Below are positions 34,295 through 43,922 of a DNA stretch of 64,000 nucleotides, piece after piece. Origin of the DNA: Flexilinea flocculi (GTDB lineage Bacteria; Chloroflexota; Anaerolineae; Anaerolineales; Anaerolineaceae); NCBI RefSeq assembly GCF_001192795.1, contig NZ_DF968181.1, positions 2,098,974 through 2,162,973 on the forward strand. Reading direction: 5' to 3'. Every line of letters begins with the position of its first letter. Position 1 is the stretch's first letter. The notes under the pieces were generated by a model. The model saw nothing but the letters and a program-made list of their open reading frames with translations. It had not been told where the DNA came from and made no database searches. The translations under genes and the position numbers were made by a program.

Positions 34295-36079
34295 TCAGGA
34301 ACCAGATCGCTCTAAAGTGAAGGCTTCCAAGATATCTCCAACTTCAAAAGCGTCAAAACCTTTAATAGATACGCCGCATTCCAAGCCATTTTTGACTTCT
34401 TTAACATCATCTTTTTCATGTTTCAAAGAAGAAATTTCACCAGTATAAATAATCTCACCTTTTCGAACCACACGAATTTTTGAATTCTTGCGTAACTCGC
34501 CTTCACGAACACGGCTTCCTGCAATGGAACCAAGTTTGGAGATTTTAAATACCGCCAGAACTTCAGCTTTTCCAGTTGTCACTTCTTTATATTCCGGTTC
34601 CAGCATACCCTTCAGCGCTTTTTCAATATCTTCAGTCAAGCGGTAAATGATGTCATATATTCGGATTGAGACGCCTTCATTTTCAGCTTTTTTCCTGGCA
34701 ACAGGATCAGCCTGAACATTAAAGCCGATCACAACGCCATGAGATGCAGCCGCAAGCATCACATCGTTCTCGCTGATGTTTCCTGCCTCTGCATGAAGTA
34801 TGTTTACCTTAATTTCGCCTTCTTTACTTAATTCATTCAAAGAATTAATAATCGGTTCAAGAGATCCATTAACATCGGTTTTGATGATCAGACATAGTTC
34901 TTTCGTTTCACCAGCTTTAAATTTGGCAAATAATTCTTCCAGTGTTGCTTTCGGAAGATTTCGATTTAAAGCAGCATCCGCTTTCGCTGCACTGACGACA
35001 GCTCGGGCCTCTTTTTCCGAAAAATAGACCTGGAAAATATCGCCTGCAGTCGGGACATCGGTCAATCCCATGATCTGTACTGGCGTCGAAGGTCCGGCTT
35101 TTTGAATCTTCTTGCCGCGAAAATCAAACATCGCACGGATTTTTCCATAAGAATTCCCAGCCAAAACGACATCTCCCATTTTTAACGTACCATTTTGGAC
35201 AAGCAATGTCGCCATAACGCCTTTTTTTGTATCAACAGAAGCTTCAACAACCGTTCCGAAAACTTTTCCTTTCGGATTTGCCATAATTTTCATTTCTTCA
35301 GCGGTCATTAAAATTGCTTCCATCAAATCTTCGATGCCGATTTTTTGTTTTGCGGAAACTGGTACAACCATCGTGTTCCCACCCCAGGTATCCGCCATCA
35401 ATCCCTGTTCTGATAATTGTTTTTTTACAAGGTCCTGATTTGCATCCGACCTGTCAATTTTATTTAACGCCACAATAATAGGGACGCGAGCCGCTTTTGC
35501 ATGTGAAATCGCCTCTTTCGTTTGAGGCATCACGCCATCATTGGCTGCAACAACCAGAATGACAATATCCGCACCCTGAGCTCCGCGAGCACGCATCGCG
35601 CTGAATGCAGCATGTCCCGGCGTATCCAAAAATGTAATCGCTTTCCCATGGCTTTCTATTTGATAGGCGCCGATATGTTGTGTAATTCCTCCAGCCTCAC
35701 CGGCGGTTACATTGGTATGCCGAATGGCATCCAATAATGACGTTTTTCCATGGTCGACATGACCTAAAATCGTTACAACTGGAGGCCGCGGAATCAAATT
35801 CTTCTGGTCTTCACGTTCAATGATTTGGCGCCATAAAGGAACTTCTCCCAAATCTTTTTCAATTTCTACTTCATTCTCTGATTCCGGTACCGCTTCAAAG
35901 CCAATTTCATTTGCAACAATGGCAGCAGTGTCATAATCAATCATTTGATTAATATTTGCCATAACGCCATTCGCCATTAAAACTTTGATGACCTGGATGC
36001 TGTTGCTTTGTAACAGTTTCGCTAAATCACGAACTGTAATTGCGTAAGGGATTTCAATTTTCTTTACATTCTCACCCAT
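34295..36079 (-). CDS. infB: Translation initiation factor IF-2, short form
   Basis: GTPase that brings initiator tRNA to the 30S subunit. A short N-terminal domain (about 1-95) precedes the G domain with GHVDHGKTS, DTPGHAAF and NKIDRSD, followed by domains II, III and the tRNA-binding C2 domain. At 594 residues it lacks the long variable N-terminal region of enteric IF-2, as is common in Chloroflexota. ATG start with AGCAGG just upstream. Confidence 0.97.
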   Translation of the reverse strand: MGENVKKIEIPYAITVRDLAKLLQSNSIQVIKVLMANGVMANINQMIDYDTAAIVANEIGFEAVPESENEVEIEKDLGEVPLWRQIIEREDQKNLIPRPPVVTILGHVDHGKTSLLDAIRHTNVTAGEAGGITQHIGAYQIESHGKAITFLDTPGHAAFSAMRARGAQGADIVILVVAANDGVMPQTKEAISHAKAARVPIIVALNKIDRSDANQDLVKKQLSEQGLMADTWGGNTMVVPVSAKQKIGIEDLMEAILMTAEEMKIMANPKGKVFGTVVEASVDTKKGVMATLLVQNGTLKMGDVVLAGNSYGKIRAMFDFRGKKIQKAGPSTPVQIMGLTDVPTAGDIFQVYFSEKEARAVVSAAKADAALNRNLPKATLEELFAKFKAGETKELCLIIKTDVNGSLEPIINSLNELSKEGEIKVNILHAEAGNISENDVMLAAASHGVVIGFNVQADPVARKKAENEGVSIRIYDIIYRLTEDIEKALKGMLEPEYKEVTTGKAEVLAVFKISKLGSIAGSRVREGELRKNSKIRVVRKGEIIYTGEISSLKHEKDDVKEVKNGLECGVSIKGFDAFEVGDILEAFTLERSGS

Positions 36080-36115
36080 AACCTGCTCACTTTCCGAAAA
36101 CGGGGGGGTTCCTGT

Positions 36116-36421
36116 TTATGACGAAGAATCGATCAAATCAGGAAATTCTTCCATCCACTTTCTCATATTTTCGATATCCAACGCGCTTAGCTCTGTCTTC
36201 AGACTCTTAGCTAATAATCCTCTGGAGAGCGCCTTTTCCCAACATTCCCGTTTATTATGCAGATAAGCGCCTCTGCCGGGAATCTTTCCGGTTGTATCGA
36301 TCATCAATCCATCTGCGGTCTTCACCAACCGAATTAATAATCGTTTCCCCAATATTTCCCGACAACCAATGCATGTACGTTGAGGAACATGCTTTGAACG
36401 CTTAAAAGTATTTTTTGCCAC
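36116..36421 (-). CDS. rnpM: YlxR/RnpM RNA-binding protein
   Basis: Small basic RNA-binding protein, reported elsewhere to modulate RNase P. The signature is QRTCIGCREILGKRLLIRLV and later GKIPGRGAYLHNKRECW. A GTG start at 36421 directly after the nusA stop (TAAAGTG) with GGGG upstream gives 101 residues; an in-frame ATG at 36445 would overlap nusA and lacks a ribosome site. It keeps the standard nusA-rnpM-infB order. Confidence 0.9.
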   Translation of the reverse strand: MAKNTFKRSKHVPQRTCIGCREILGKRLLIRLVKTADGLMIDTTGKIPGRGAYLHNKRECWEKALSRGLLAKSLKTELSALDIENMRKWMEEFPDLIDSSS

Positions 36422-36422
36422 T

Positions 36423-38402
36423 TTACCAGCCCCAATCCTCATCATCGGTACGTTTATGTTTCTTATGAACTAAAGTAACATCGCTTTCCGGATCATACTC
36501 GACCTGGACATTTTTCTTCTTTTTCTTCTTTTTATCTTTCTTCGTATTGCCATCAATACGATCTTCATCCTCATCGTCTATATAATCGACATGAGAAATT
36601 GCATCAGTTCGTATTGTATTAAATAGCTCATCAAAAGAAATATCTTCTGTTTCCTCTTGCTCAACGGGCTTTTCCGGTATACTTTCTGTCATTTCTGATT
36701 CAGTTTGAACTTGCGGTATTATCACCGTTTCTGCAATAAGTTTTTCGGGTTCTGTTTCCGCTTGATTTTCAACTTCCGCTGGTACTTCCAATGCAGTACT
36801 CTCAGAAGCTATTCCTGAATCCGAATTCATCTCAGTCGGAACTGTTTGCATATTCGGTTCGACGCTGGTGCTGATGCCAATAAATTTGACCAGTGATGCG
36901 ATTTCGTTCATAGATTTTGTTGAAATACCCTGAAGTTTAAAGATCTCATCCGGATCTTTTTTCATCCGTTCATATAAATCACCAAATGTGAATAATCCAG
37001 CATTTTGCAGAATTGCAGCCACATGCTTTGGCAGACCACTTTCGTTGATATGTTTCTTTGAAATATCTTCTTTTAACAGTTGACTGTTCATGAGAGTTCG
37101 AATGACCTCAGAAACATTGCTCTCATTAAAACCGGCTACTTTTCGTTTTTCGATTCGATCAACAAACCGATTCAATGTTTCAATCTCATCAACGGAAAGA
37201 TTGCGCCCTTCATTCCTCTTGGAAAGAATCACACGAATTGAATCAATACTTTTCTCTTCGCCATCGAACAATTCTTTATGTGTGATGATCGTTGTTCTTT
37301 CACCAGTTTCATCGTTATGCTCAATCAGATCTCGTTTTGATTCGAAGATACCGATAATATCGGAAGCAGCTTCGGTAACGCTCTTAATGTCAATCCGCCA
37401 GCTCGTCAACTTTGCAGCAAGACGCGCATTTTGTCCATCACGGCCAATTGCCAGCGAAAGTTGATCTTCTGGTACAACAACGGTTGCCGTCTTCCCATTT
37501 CCCAGGTACACGCCAACTACTTTCGCAGGGCTGATCGCTTTGGAAATAAATATAGCCGGATCCGGATTCCATTCGATAACATCGATCTTTTCGTCATGTA
37601 ATTCTTTGACAATTGGCTGGATGCGTTTCCCCTGAATGCCGACACACGCACCCACCGGATCAATCCCTTGCTGGGTCGCAGATACTGCAATTTTTGCGCG
37701 TGCACCTGGTTCACGCGCAATCGAACGAACTTCAACGATTCCGTGGAATATTTCAGGAACATCGATCTCAAGAAGCCGGAACAAAAATTTGCGATCCGTT
37801 CTTGAGAGCAATATCTGAGGATTTCTTGCAGTGTCCTTTACTTCGACGATCAAAGCGCGGACATGTTCATGGAGTCGAAAACGTTCTCCTTTAATAACGT
37901 CCTTACGCAAAAGGGTTCCTTCCGCTTTTTTGTCCAGGCCAATAGTATATCCATCATTACTGATCGACTGCACTACTCCACTGACAATTTCACCAACCTT
38001 CTTTTCATAGAACTCAATTTGATCCATTCGTTCCGCATCACGGAGACGCTGCTGAATCACCTGACGAGCAGTCTGTGCTGCTACACGGCCAAAATCTTTC
38101 GGTGTACTTTCAACAATCGCCATATCACCGATTTCTGCATCCGGCATCACTTTTCTTGCGTCAGCTAATAATACTTCGGTACGTTCATCGACGACTTCAT
38201 CGACGACTTCTTTTTCTGCATAAATCAGAAAATTTCCGGTTTCCGGATCGAGTTTTGCCTCAATGTGCTGCGCAGCTGAAGCCACAACAGCTTTTCGATA
38301 AGCTGAAACCATCGCTGATTCCAAAGCCTTGATAACGGTATCACGAGGCAATTGTTTCTCGTCCAACATTTCATTAAAAGCCAGGACAAATTCGTTCTTC
38401 AT
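36423..38402 (-). CDS. nusA: Transcription factor NusA with long C-terminal extension
   Basis: Transcription elongation, pausing and termination factor. N-terminal RNAP-binding domain (about 1-130), S1 domain (about 135-200), two KH domains (about 200-345, with [16 protein letters not shown]). Then a helix-hairpin-helix-like segment (about 450-500) and a variable tail rich in Glu, ending in a Lys-rich [11 protein letters not shown] cluster and an Asp/Glu stretch. At 659 residues it is far longer than Bacillus NusA (about 370). The gene usually found upstream, rimP, is not present; a promoter and leader hairpin are there instead. Confidence 0.95.
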   Translation of the reverse strand: MKNEFVLAFNEMLDEKQLPRDTVIKALESAMVSAYRKAVVASAAQHIEAKLDPETGNFLIYAEKEVVDEVVDERTEVLLADARKVMPDAEIGDMAIVESTPKDFGRVAAQTARQVIQQRLRDAERMDQIEFYEKKVGEIVSGVVQSISNDGYTIGLDKKAEGTLLRKDVIKGERFRLHEHVRALIVEVKDTARNPQILLSRTDRKFLFRLLEIDVPEIFHGIVEVRSIAREPGARAKIAVSATQQGIDPVGACVGIQGKRIQPIVKELHDEKIDVIEWNPDPAIFISKAISPAKVVGVYLGNGKTATVVVPEDQLSLAIGRDGQNARLAAKLTSWRIDIKSVTEAASDIIGIFESKRDLIEHNDETGERTTIITHKELFDGEEKSIDSIRVILSKRNEGRNLSVDEIETLNRFVDRIEKRKVAGFNESNVSEVIRTLMNSQLLKEDISKKHINESGLPKHVAAILQNAGLFTFGDLYERMKKDPDEIFKLQGISTKSMNEIASLVKFIGISTSVEPNMQTVPTEMNSDSGIASESTALEVPAEVENQAETEPEKLIAETVIIPQVQTESEMTESIPEKPVEQEETEDISFDELFNTIRTDAISHVDYIDDEDEDRIDGNTKKDKKKKKKKNVQVEYDPESDVTLVHKKHKRTDDEDWGW

Positions 38403-38438
38403 CCTTGATCACATCTCCCACATTTTTCCTTATAAACA

Positions 38439-38464
38439 GAAAAGTGGGGAAATCCCCACTTTTC
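38439..38464 (-). promoter_or_regulatory. Leader hairpin of nusA
   Basis: AAAAGTGGGG and CCCCACTTTT form a perfect stem with a short loop in the 5' leader, about 37 bases before the nusA ATG. There is no T-run, so it is not a simple terminator; it may serve pausing or NusA autoregulation. Confidence 0.55.
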
Positions 38465-38492
38465 GTTGTTGCTACAACTTCTGTGTGTATAT

Positions 38493-38521
38493 ATTCTAAC
38501 ATAATTTAAAATCAGATGCAA
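38493..38521 (-). promoter_or_regulatory. Promoter of the nusA-ribF operon
   Basis: Minus strand TTGCAT (38521-38516) and TAGAAT (38498-38493) with 17-base spacing, both close to consensus. The transcript would start near 38486 and carry the leader hairpin. Confidence 0.65.
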
Positions 38522-38536
38522 GCTGTTTTCAATCAG

Positions 38537-38642
38537 CCTATGATTCGAAATATTTGTATGAATCGGTTAGTGTCGTGTCGTTTTTATTCAAAAAAAATAA
38601 TTCCCCCCTTTTTTTTAAATTTTCCAAATTTCAAATCGCTGA
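38537..38642. repeat. Palindromic repeat, decayed copy between divergent operons
   Basis: Left arm atgattcgaaatatt and right arm aatttcaaatcgctg lie 106 bp apart, between the nusA and mraZ promoters. The centre is an AT-rich stretch with C- and T-runs but no stem. Confidence 0.5.
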
Positions 38643-38658
38643 TAAAAAGAATTAGCTC

Positions 38659-38687
38659 TTGCAATTTTTAAGCCAACTTGCTATAAT
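38659..38687 (+). promoter_or_regulatory. Promoter of the dcw cluster
   Basis: TTGCAA (38659-38664) and TATAAT (38682-38687) with an ideal 17-base spacer, followed by the MraZ-box-like repeats. Confidence 0.75.
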
Positions 38688-38697
38688 AAAGTCATTG

Positions 38698-38725
38698 AAG
38701 TGGTAAAGATTCCCATAAAGTGGTA
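38698..38725 (+). promoter_or_regulatory. MraZ-box-like operator
   Basis: TGGTA (38701-38705), TCCCA (38711-38715) and TGGTA (38721-38725) recur every ten bases with five-base spacers. MraZ proteins bind TGGGN-type repeats with this period upstream of mraZ and autoregulate the cluster. Here the middle unit is inverted. A small palindrome (gactggccagccagtc, about 38726-38741) follows. Confidence 0.6.
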
Positions 38726-38772
38726 GACTGGCCAGCCAGTCTTCTGTTTTTTTAAAGGACAAAATAGAATAT

Positions 38773-39213
38773 ATGTTCACAGGTATATACGAACATACAA
38801 TCGACAAAAAAGGCAGAACATCGCTTCCGGCTCGCTTTCGCAGTTTACTGATAGAAGGCGCCTATATTTCGGTTGGCCTTGATAAAAACCTGGTCATTTA
38901 TTCTATACCATTCTTCGAAAAAATGGCAAATGACGTATCTGATTTCAGCCTTGCTGATCCGGTAGCCCGAAAATATCGGCGCCGCATGTTTAACAAAGCA
39001 GAGTTAATCGAATTTGATGCCAACGGTCGATTCCTGCTTCCGACCTACCTTCGTGATGAATTCAACTTCCAGGATGGCGACAAAATCATTTTTGCAGGTT
39101 CTTCTGACTATATCGAAATTTGGACGGAAGAAGAATGGAAAAAAGCAGAAATTGAAGCTTTCCACGACGAGAAAATCTCCGAAGATTTTGCGAATCTTTT
39201 GAACAACCGCTAA
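38773..39213 (+). CDS. mraZ: Transcriptional regulator MraZ
   Basis: AbrB-like DNA-binding regulator that controls the dcw cluster. Two tandem MraZ domains are visible: YEHTIDKKGRTSLPARFR near the N-terminus and LIEFDANGRFLLPTYLRDE (about 76-94). 146 residues, as usual. Ribosome site aaagga about twelve bases upstream. Its stop overlaps the rsmH start (TAATG), so the two are coupled. First gene of the cluster. Confidence 0.95.
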   Translation: MFTGIYEHTIDKKGRTSLPARFRSLLIEGAYISVGLDKNLVIYSIPFFEKMANDVSDFSLADPVARKYRRRMFNKAELIEFDANGRFLLPTYLRDEFNFQDGDKIIFAGSSDYIEIWTEEEWKKAEIEAFHDEKISEDFANLLNNR

Positions 39214-40157
39214 TGATAACCGACGAGATTCCTCATTATTCAGTGATGCGACAAGTTGTGATGGATGCCTTATTGCCCGGTCCAGGCAAAACCTATGTCG
39301 ATGGAACCTTAGGCGCGGGAGGGCATACAGAGTCGATATTATCAGCATCTTCACCGGACGGAAAAGTAATTGCCTTCGAATTAGATCCACAAGCGATCCA
39401 AATTGCCACTGAAAGATTAAAATCTTTCAGTGATCGTTTAAAAATCATACATGATTCGTATAGTTCAATGTCCTCCTATTTGGATCAGAATAAACCAGTG
39501 GACGGTATACTGTTGGATCTTGGCGTTTCATCCATGCAAATCGACAATCCCGAAAGAGGCTTTTCATTTCAAAAAGAGGGTCCTCTGGATATGCGATTCA
39601 ATCCGGATCAATCCATATCGGCATACCAGATTATTAATCAATATCCGGAAGAAGAACTGGCACGTATTTTATTCGTTTATGGAGAAGAACGTAAAAGCCG
39701 CCAAATCGCAGCCAGAATTTGTTCCATCCGAAAAAACAAACCGATTCAGACCACGACAGAATTGGCTGCTATCATAGCAGATGCCATGAAACAACCACGT
39801 CAAAAGATCCACCCTGCCACGAAAAGTTTTCAGGCGATTCGAATTGCCGTCAACGGCGAGCTCGATGCAATTGAAAAAGTTTTACCGATGGCGGTCAGTT
39901 ATTTAAAGCCCGGAGGAAGGCTGGCAATCATATCATTTCACTCATTGGAAGATCGGATAATTAAACATTTTTTCCAATTCGAAAGCCGAAATTGTATCTG
40001 CCCGCCCAACCAGCCGATCTGCACCTGCAATCACACAGCTTCGATAAAAATCATTACACAACATCCGCAGATTGCAAACAGTGCTGAAATCGATACGAAT
40101 ATTCGTTCCAGAAGTGCAAAACTTCGAGTTGCAGAAAAAATTGGAGAAATACGATGA
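39213..40157 (+). CDS. rsmH: 16S rRNA (cytosine-1402-N4) methyltransferase
   Basis: SAM-dependent methyltransferase acting on the ribosomal P site. Motifs: HYSVMRQVVMDAL, YVDGTLGAGGHTESIL, DGILLDLGVSSMQID and ISFHSLEDRIIKHFF. Length 314 is standard. It shares one base with mraZ and four with ftsL. Confidence 0.96.
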   Translation: MITDEIPHYSVMRQVVMDALLPGPGKTYVDGTLGAGGHTESILSASSPDGKVIAFELDPQAIQIATERLKSFSDRLKIIHDSYSSMSSYLDQNKPVDGILLDLGVSSMQIDNPERGFSFQKEGPLDMRFNPDQSISAYQIINQYPEEELARILFVYGEERKSRQIAARICSIRKNKPIQTTTELAAIIADAMKQPRQKIHPATKSFQAIRIAVNGELDAIEKVLPMAVSYLKPGGRLAIISFHSLEDRIIKHFFQFESRNCICPPNQPICTCNHTASIKIITQHPQIANSAEIDTNIRSRSAKLRVAEKIGEIR

Positions 40158-40618
40158 AAACCATTCAAAGCGCTTATCGATTAGCTCCATGGCGGAAACA
40201 AGTTCAAAACATTCTAAATGTAATCATTGTGTTGGTATTCATTGCATCCGTAACGATGATCTACCTGTATAGTTCAGCTCAAATGACAAAAATGAAACTG
40301 GAAATACAGAAGTTACATGAAGAGAGAAGCAATTTAACCAGAATGATTGCAGATTATTTGACACGTGAAGGACAAATAACATCTTTCGACGAAATGGAAA
40401 AAAGATCCCAGCAGGCTGGTTATATTCCTATCGATATGAATGATGAAGAAACATACACCTATCTTCCAATTGCAGGATTTCGAGAGGACAATTACAGCGG
40501 TTTAGATAATGTTCCTCGGAATCTTTCAATACCGGTATCGATTGTAAAACCAGAATATACAGAAAGTCTTCAACGATGGTTAAAAGAACACGTATCGATT
40601 AAAAAGCGTGGTGAATAA
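40154..40618 (+). CDS. ftsL: FtsL-like cell-division protein
   Basis: Bitopic divisome protein that would link FtsQ/DivIB to the FtsW-FtsI synthase. A short cytoplasmic part is followed by one membrane segment (about 18-40, ILNVIIVLVFIASVTMIYLY), then a coiled-coil stretch (QMTKMKLEIQKLHEERSNL) and an extended extracytoplasmic tail. 154 residues. FtsL proteins diverge greatly; the call rests on topology, coiled coil and position between rsmH and ftsI. Confidence 0.82.
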   Translation: MKTIQSAYRLAPWRKQVQNILNVIIVLVFIASVTMIYLYSSAQMTKMKLEIQKLHEERSNLTRMIADYLTREGQITSFDEMEKRSQQAGYIPIDMNDEETYTYLPIAGFREDNYSGLDNVPRNLSIPVSIVKPEYTESLQRWLKEHVSIKKRGE

Positions 40619-42444
40619 TGGACCGTATTGATTTCCGTCTCAAATTACTGGTGATTGGTTTAAGCGTCTTTTTCGGGGTAGTATTCCTCCGAATTCTCTA
40701 TCTCCAGACGAATGCTTCTGCAATTGCGCTGAAAGAAACCATTGGACAGGCTTTTGAATATCGAACATTGGAGATAAATTCGGAACGCGGAAATATCTAT
40801 GACCGTCAGGGATATCTCTTAGCAGGAAATTCAGTATCCTACACAGTATCACTGAAATTACAAGCATCCAATTCTCATGGAGAATTTATTGCGAATTATC
40901 TCGCTCCGATTTTAAACATGGATCATGATGTAATAAAGAAATCAGCAGAGATAAAGTTCGATGAAAAAAAAGCGGTTGAAATGCCATTAACCAATTTTGC
41001 GACCAAAGAACAAATCGAAAAAATTGATCAGGTAAAATCCTTCCTTAGTCAAAGGGAAGTGTCAAAAATCGAAAGCAAGTCAAAAGCTATGGAAGATTTG
41101 GACTCCGTTGTCTATTATCCAAATATCCACCGCTATTATCCTAATAAAGATCTGGCATCCAATGTCATTGGATTCTTTCCTTTTCTGAATCCATCAGCAG
41201 GAGCATCCTATGGAATTGAGCAAGAATATGATGACATTTTATCTGGCCACTCCATTGAACATCTTTTTTCGCTGGATCCCAATATACCGGATACAATACC
41301 GGACATGCCCAAAGGGGCTTCCATTGTTTTAACGATCGATCGAAAAGTGCAAAGCATCGTCGAAGAATCAATCAAAGAAGCAGTGGTCAATAACAAAGCG
41401 AAGAGTGGAACAATTATCATTTCGAATCCAAAAACCGGTGAAATTATGGCGATGGCTACTTATCCAAGAATTGATCCGAATGAATATTGGAAATCTTCAG
41501 AAGTGTTCACAAAAGACAATCGCTTTAATCCGGCTGTGATGCAGCCGTATGAAGTCGGTTCAGTATTTAAAGTAATAACATTGGCAGCTGGAATCGATGC
41601 CGGAGTGATTAAACCCGAGACGATTTTCAATGACACCGGAACCTATAATATCATGGGAGTCAGTATCTATAATTGGGATCGTGGCGCCTGGGGACCGCAA
41701 ACAATGATTGGCTGCATGCAGCATTCATTGAACACCTGTTTATCCTGGATTTCGGAACAAATCGGTGTGGAAAGGTTTTACAAATATCTCGATGCATTTG
41801 GATTGAATCAACCGACAGGAATTGAGCTGGCGCATGAAGAGTATTACCCGATTTCCAAACCCGGCGATAAATATTGGACACCTATCAACCTGCCAACGAA
41901 CTCTTTCGGACAAGGAATCATGTCCACACCGATTCAGATGATTACAGCAGTAAATGCGCTTGCCAACGGCGGGAAAATGATGAAGCCTCATATCGTAAAA
42001 GCCATCTATTTTGATGATCATACGGAAATTACACAACCTGAGGTGATTGGACAACCCATTAGCGCTGAAACAGCAAAGACTGTTACAGAAATGCTTGCCA
42101 CTTCTCTGGAAGTGGAAGCATCAGATTCACTGATGGAATATACTCGAATCGCAGGGAAAACAGGAACTGGAGAAATTGCGAAAGAGGGTGTTGGTTATGT
42201 TCTAAGCGTGACGAATGCATCTTTCGTTGGATGGGGACCTGTCGATGACCCGCAATTTGTAACCTATGTATGGCTTCAGGAACCGTTGGTAAACATATGG
42301 GGATCTGAAGTCTCAGCGCCATTATTCAGCGAGGTTATGACAAAAGTTTATCCTTATTTGCATCTTCCGACAGATCGTCAGTTGGCATGCATCTATACGG
42401 AGAAATGTCCTTCAAAAGATTCCGATGAATATTATTATTGGTAG
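40618..42444 (+). CDS. ftsI: Division-specific penicillin-binding protein (FtsI/PBP2b-type)
   Basis: Septal peptidoglycan transpeptidase. One N-terminal membrane anchor (about 8-28), a PBP dimerisation domain starting with SERGNIYDRQGYLLA, then the transpeptidase domain with active-site SVFK (in YEVGSVFKVITLA), SLN (in QHSLNTCLSW) and KTGTGE. No C-terminal PASTA domain. Length 608 is typical. TAATG overlap with ftsL. murE, which often follows ftsI, is absent; murF comes next after 53 bp. Confidence 0.95.
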   Translation: MDRIDFRLKLLVIGLSVFFGVVFLRILYLQTNASAIALKETIGQAFEYRTLEINSERGNIYDRQGYLLAGNSVSYTVSLKLQASNSHGEFIANYLAPILNMDHDVIKKSAEIKFDEKKAVEMPLTNFATKEQIEKIDQVKSFLSQREVSKIESKSKAMEDLDSVVYYPNIHRYYPNKDLASNVIGFFPFLNPSAGASYGIEQEYDDILSGHSIEHLFSLDPNIPDTIPDMPKGASIVLTIDRKVQSIVEESIKEAVVNNKAKSGTIIISNPKTGEIMAMATYPRIDPNEYWKSSEVFTKDNRFNPAVMQPYEVGSVFKVITLAAGIDAGVIKPETIFNDTGTYNIMGVSIYNWDRGAWGPQTMIGCMQHSLNTCLSWISEQIGVERFYKYLDAFGLNQPTGIELAHEEYYPISKPGDKYWTPINLPTNSFGQGIMSTPIQMITAVNALANGGKMMKPHIVKAIYFDDHTEITQPEVIGQPISAETAKTVTEMLATSLEVEASDSLMEYTRIAGKTGTGEIAKEGVGYVLSVTNASFVGWGPVDDPQFVTYVWLQEPLVNIWGSEVSAPLFSEVMTKVYPYLHLPTDRQLACIYTEKCPSKDSDEYYYW

Positions 42445-42497
42445 TTTTCATGTAGGAACCTTTTCGCACAGTAGAAATATGAAAGAAAGGAAATGCC

Positions 42498-43922
42498 GTG
42501 TTCACATTAAATGAAGTCCTCCGGGCGATAACCGGTAAACCAATCAACACACAGGATCGCTTTTTCAGCGAAGCGACTGTAGACAGCCGTCAAGCAATTC
42601 GTGGCGCCATGTTTGTTGCAATGGAAGGGGAAAATACGGACGGCCATCAGTTTATTCCACAGGCATTTAAAAAAGGAGCTCTGATAGCCCTTGTACAAAA
42701 AGACTGTGCGGAACAATTTACATCGATTGATTTACGAAAAGAAGCTGTTGATGCTTTTCAGCCGGATCAAATACCCTCATTTCCGTTTTGCATCCGCGTA
42801 GATAACACACTGAAAGCACTACAGGACATCGCAGCTTACCATCGGAATCAGATTGATCTGAAAGTAATCGGCATCACAGGTACAGTAGGCAAATCGACAA
42901 CAAAAGAATTGGTTGCAGAAGTCCTCAGCCAACGATATCACACATTAAAGAATACAGGAAATTTAAATAACGAAATTGGATTACCGCTTACTTTACTGCG
43001 TGCAGGAAAAGGGCATCAACGTGCTGTTCTGGAAATGGGATTCTATGTACCTGGAGAAATTGATTTGCTATGTCAAATTGCTAAGCCAGAAATCGGCGTC
43101 ATCACCAACATCGGCACCGTTCATGCAGAAAGAGCCGGATCGATTGATGTTATTGCAAAAGGGAAAAGTGAACTGATACGGTCATTGCCGCCAAATGGAT
43201 ATGCAATTCTGAATTATGATGATCCGCTTGTTAAACCGATGGCTGAGCTGACCGAAGCAAAATCCTTTTATTATGGTTTAAATCCGGATGCAACGATATG
43301 GGCTGACCAGATCGAATCATTTGGTTTGGAAGGAATTCGTTTCTGTCTTCATTACAAAAATGAAAGTTATTATTTGCGGATTCCGCTGATTGGACGTCAT
43401 TCCGTTCACACCGCTCTGCGTGCTGCAGCGGTTGGTAGAGTTGAGGGATTAAACTGGAGTGAAATTTTTAAGGGATTAAATCATGCGCAATCGCAGCTTC
43501 GCATGGCAGTCATTCACTCAGAAGATGGCGCTCTGATCATTGATGACACCTACAATGCATCACCTGATTCAACCATGGCTGCTTTAAACCTGCTGCATGA
43601 AATGAGCGGATATAAACTGGCAATTTTAGGAGAGATGCGTGAACTCGGACAATACGAAATACATGGACACACTATTGTTGGAGCCCGTGCAGCAGAAGTC
43701 TGCGATGAACTGATTACAGTGGGTATAAAGGCAAGAATCTTAGCAGAAAGCGCTTATAAAACCGGATTGGCATCATCAAAAATTCACTGGTTTGAAACGG
43801 TTCCGGAAGTCATTGATTTCCTGAAAATTCGAAAACTAAAAGAAGGTGAAGTAGTCTTGATCAAAGGATCCAGAGGACTGCAAATGGAACGAATCGTTGA
43901 TGTAATGGAGACAAAACAATGA
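42498..43922 (+). CDS. murF: UDP-MurNAc-tripeptide--D-Ala-D-Ala ligase
   Basis: Adds D-Ala-D-Ala, the product of Ddl at the start of this window, to the UDP-MurNAc tripeptide. P-loop GITGTVGKSTTKEL, then KNTGNLNNEIGLPLTLL and TYNASPDS, all MurF signatures. 474 residues. GTG start with AAAGG seven bases upstream. Overlaps mraY by ATGA. Confidence 0.95.
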   Translation: MFTLNEVLRAITGKPINTQDRFFSEATVDSRQAIRGAMFVAMEGENTDGHQFIPQAFKKGALIALVQKDCAEQFTSIDLRKEAVDAFQPDQIPSFPFCIRVDNTLKALQDIAAYHRNQIDLKVIGITGTVGKSTTKELVAEVLSQRYHTLKNTGNLNNEIGLPLTLLRAGKGHQRAVLEMGFYVPGEIDLLCQIAKPEIGVITNIGTVHAERAGSIDVIAKGKSELIRSLPPNGYAILNYDDPLVKPMAELTEAKSFYYGLNPDATIWADQIESFGLEGIRFCLHYKNESYYLRIPLIGRHSVHTALRAAAVGRVEGLNWSEIFKGLNHAQSQLRMAVIHSEDGALIIDDTYNASPDSTMAALNLLHEMSGYKLAILGEMRELGQYEIHGHTIVGARAAEVCDELITVGIKARILAESAYKTGLASSKIHWFETVPEVIDFLKIRKLKEGEVVLIKGSRGLQMERIVDVMETKQ

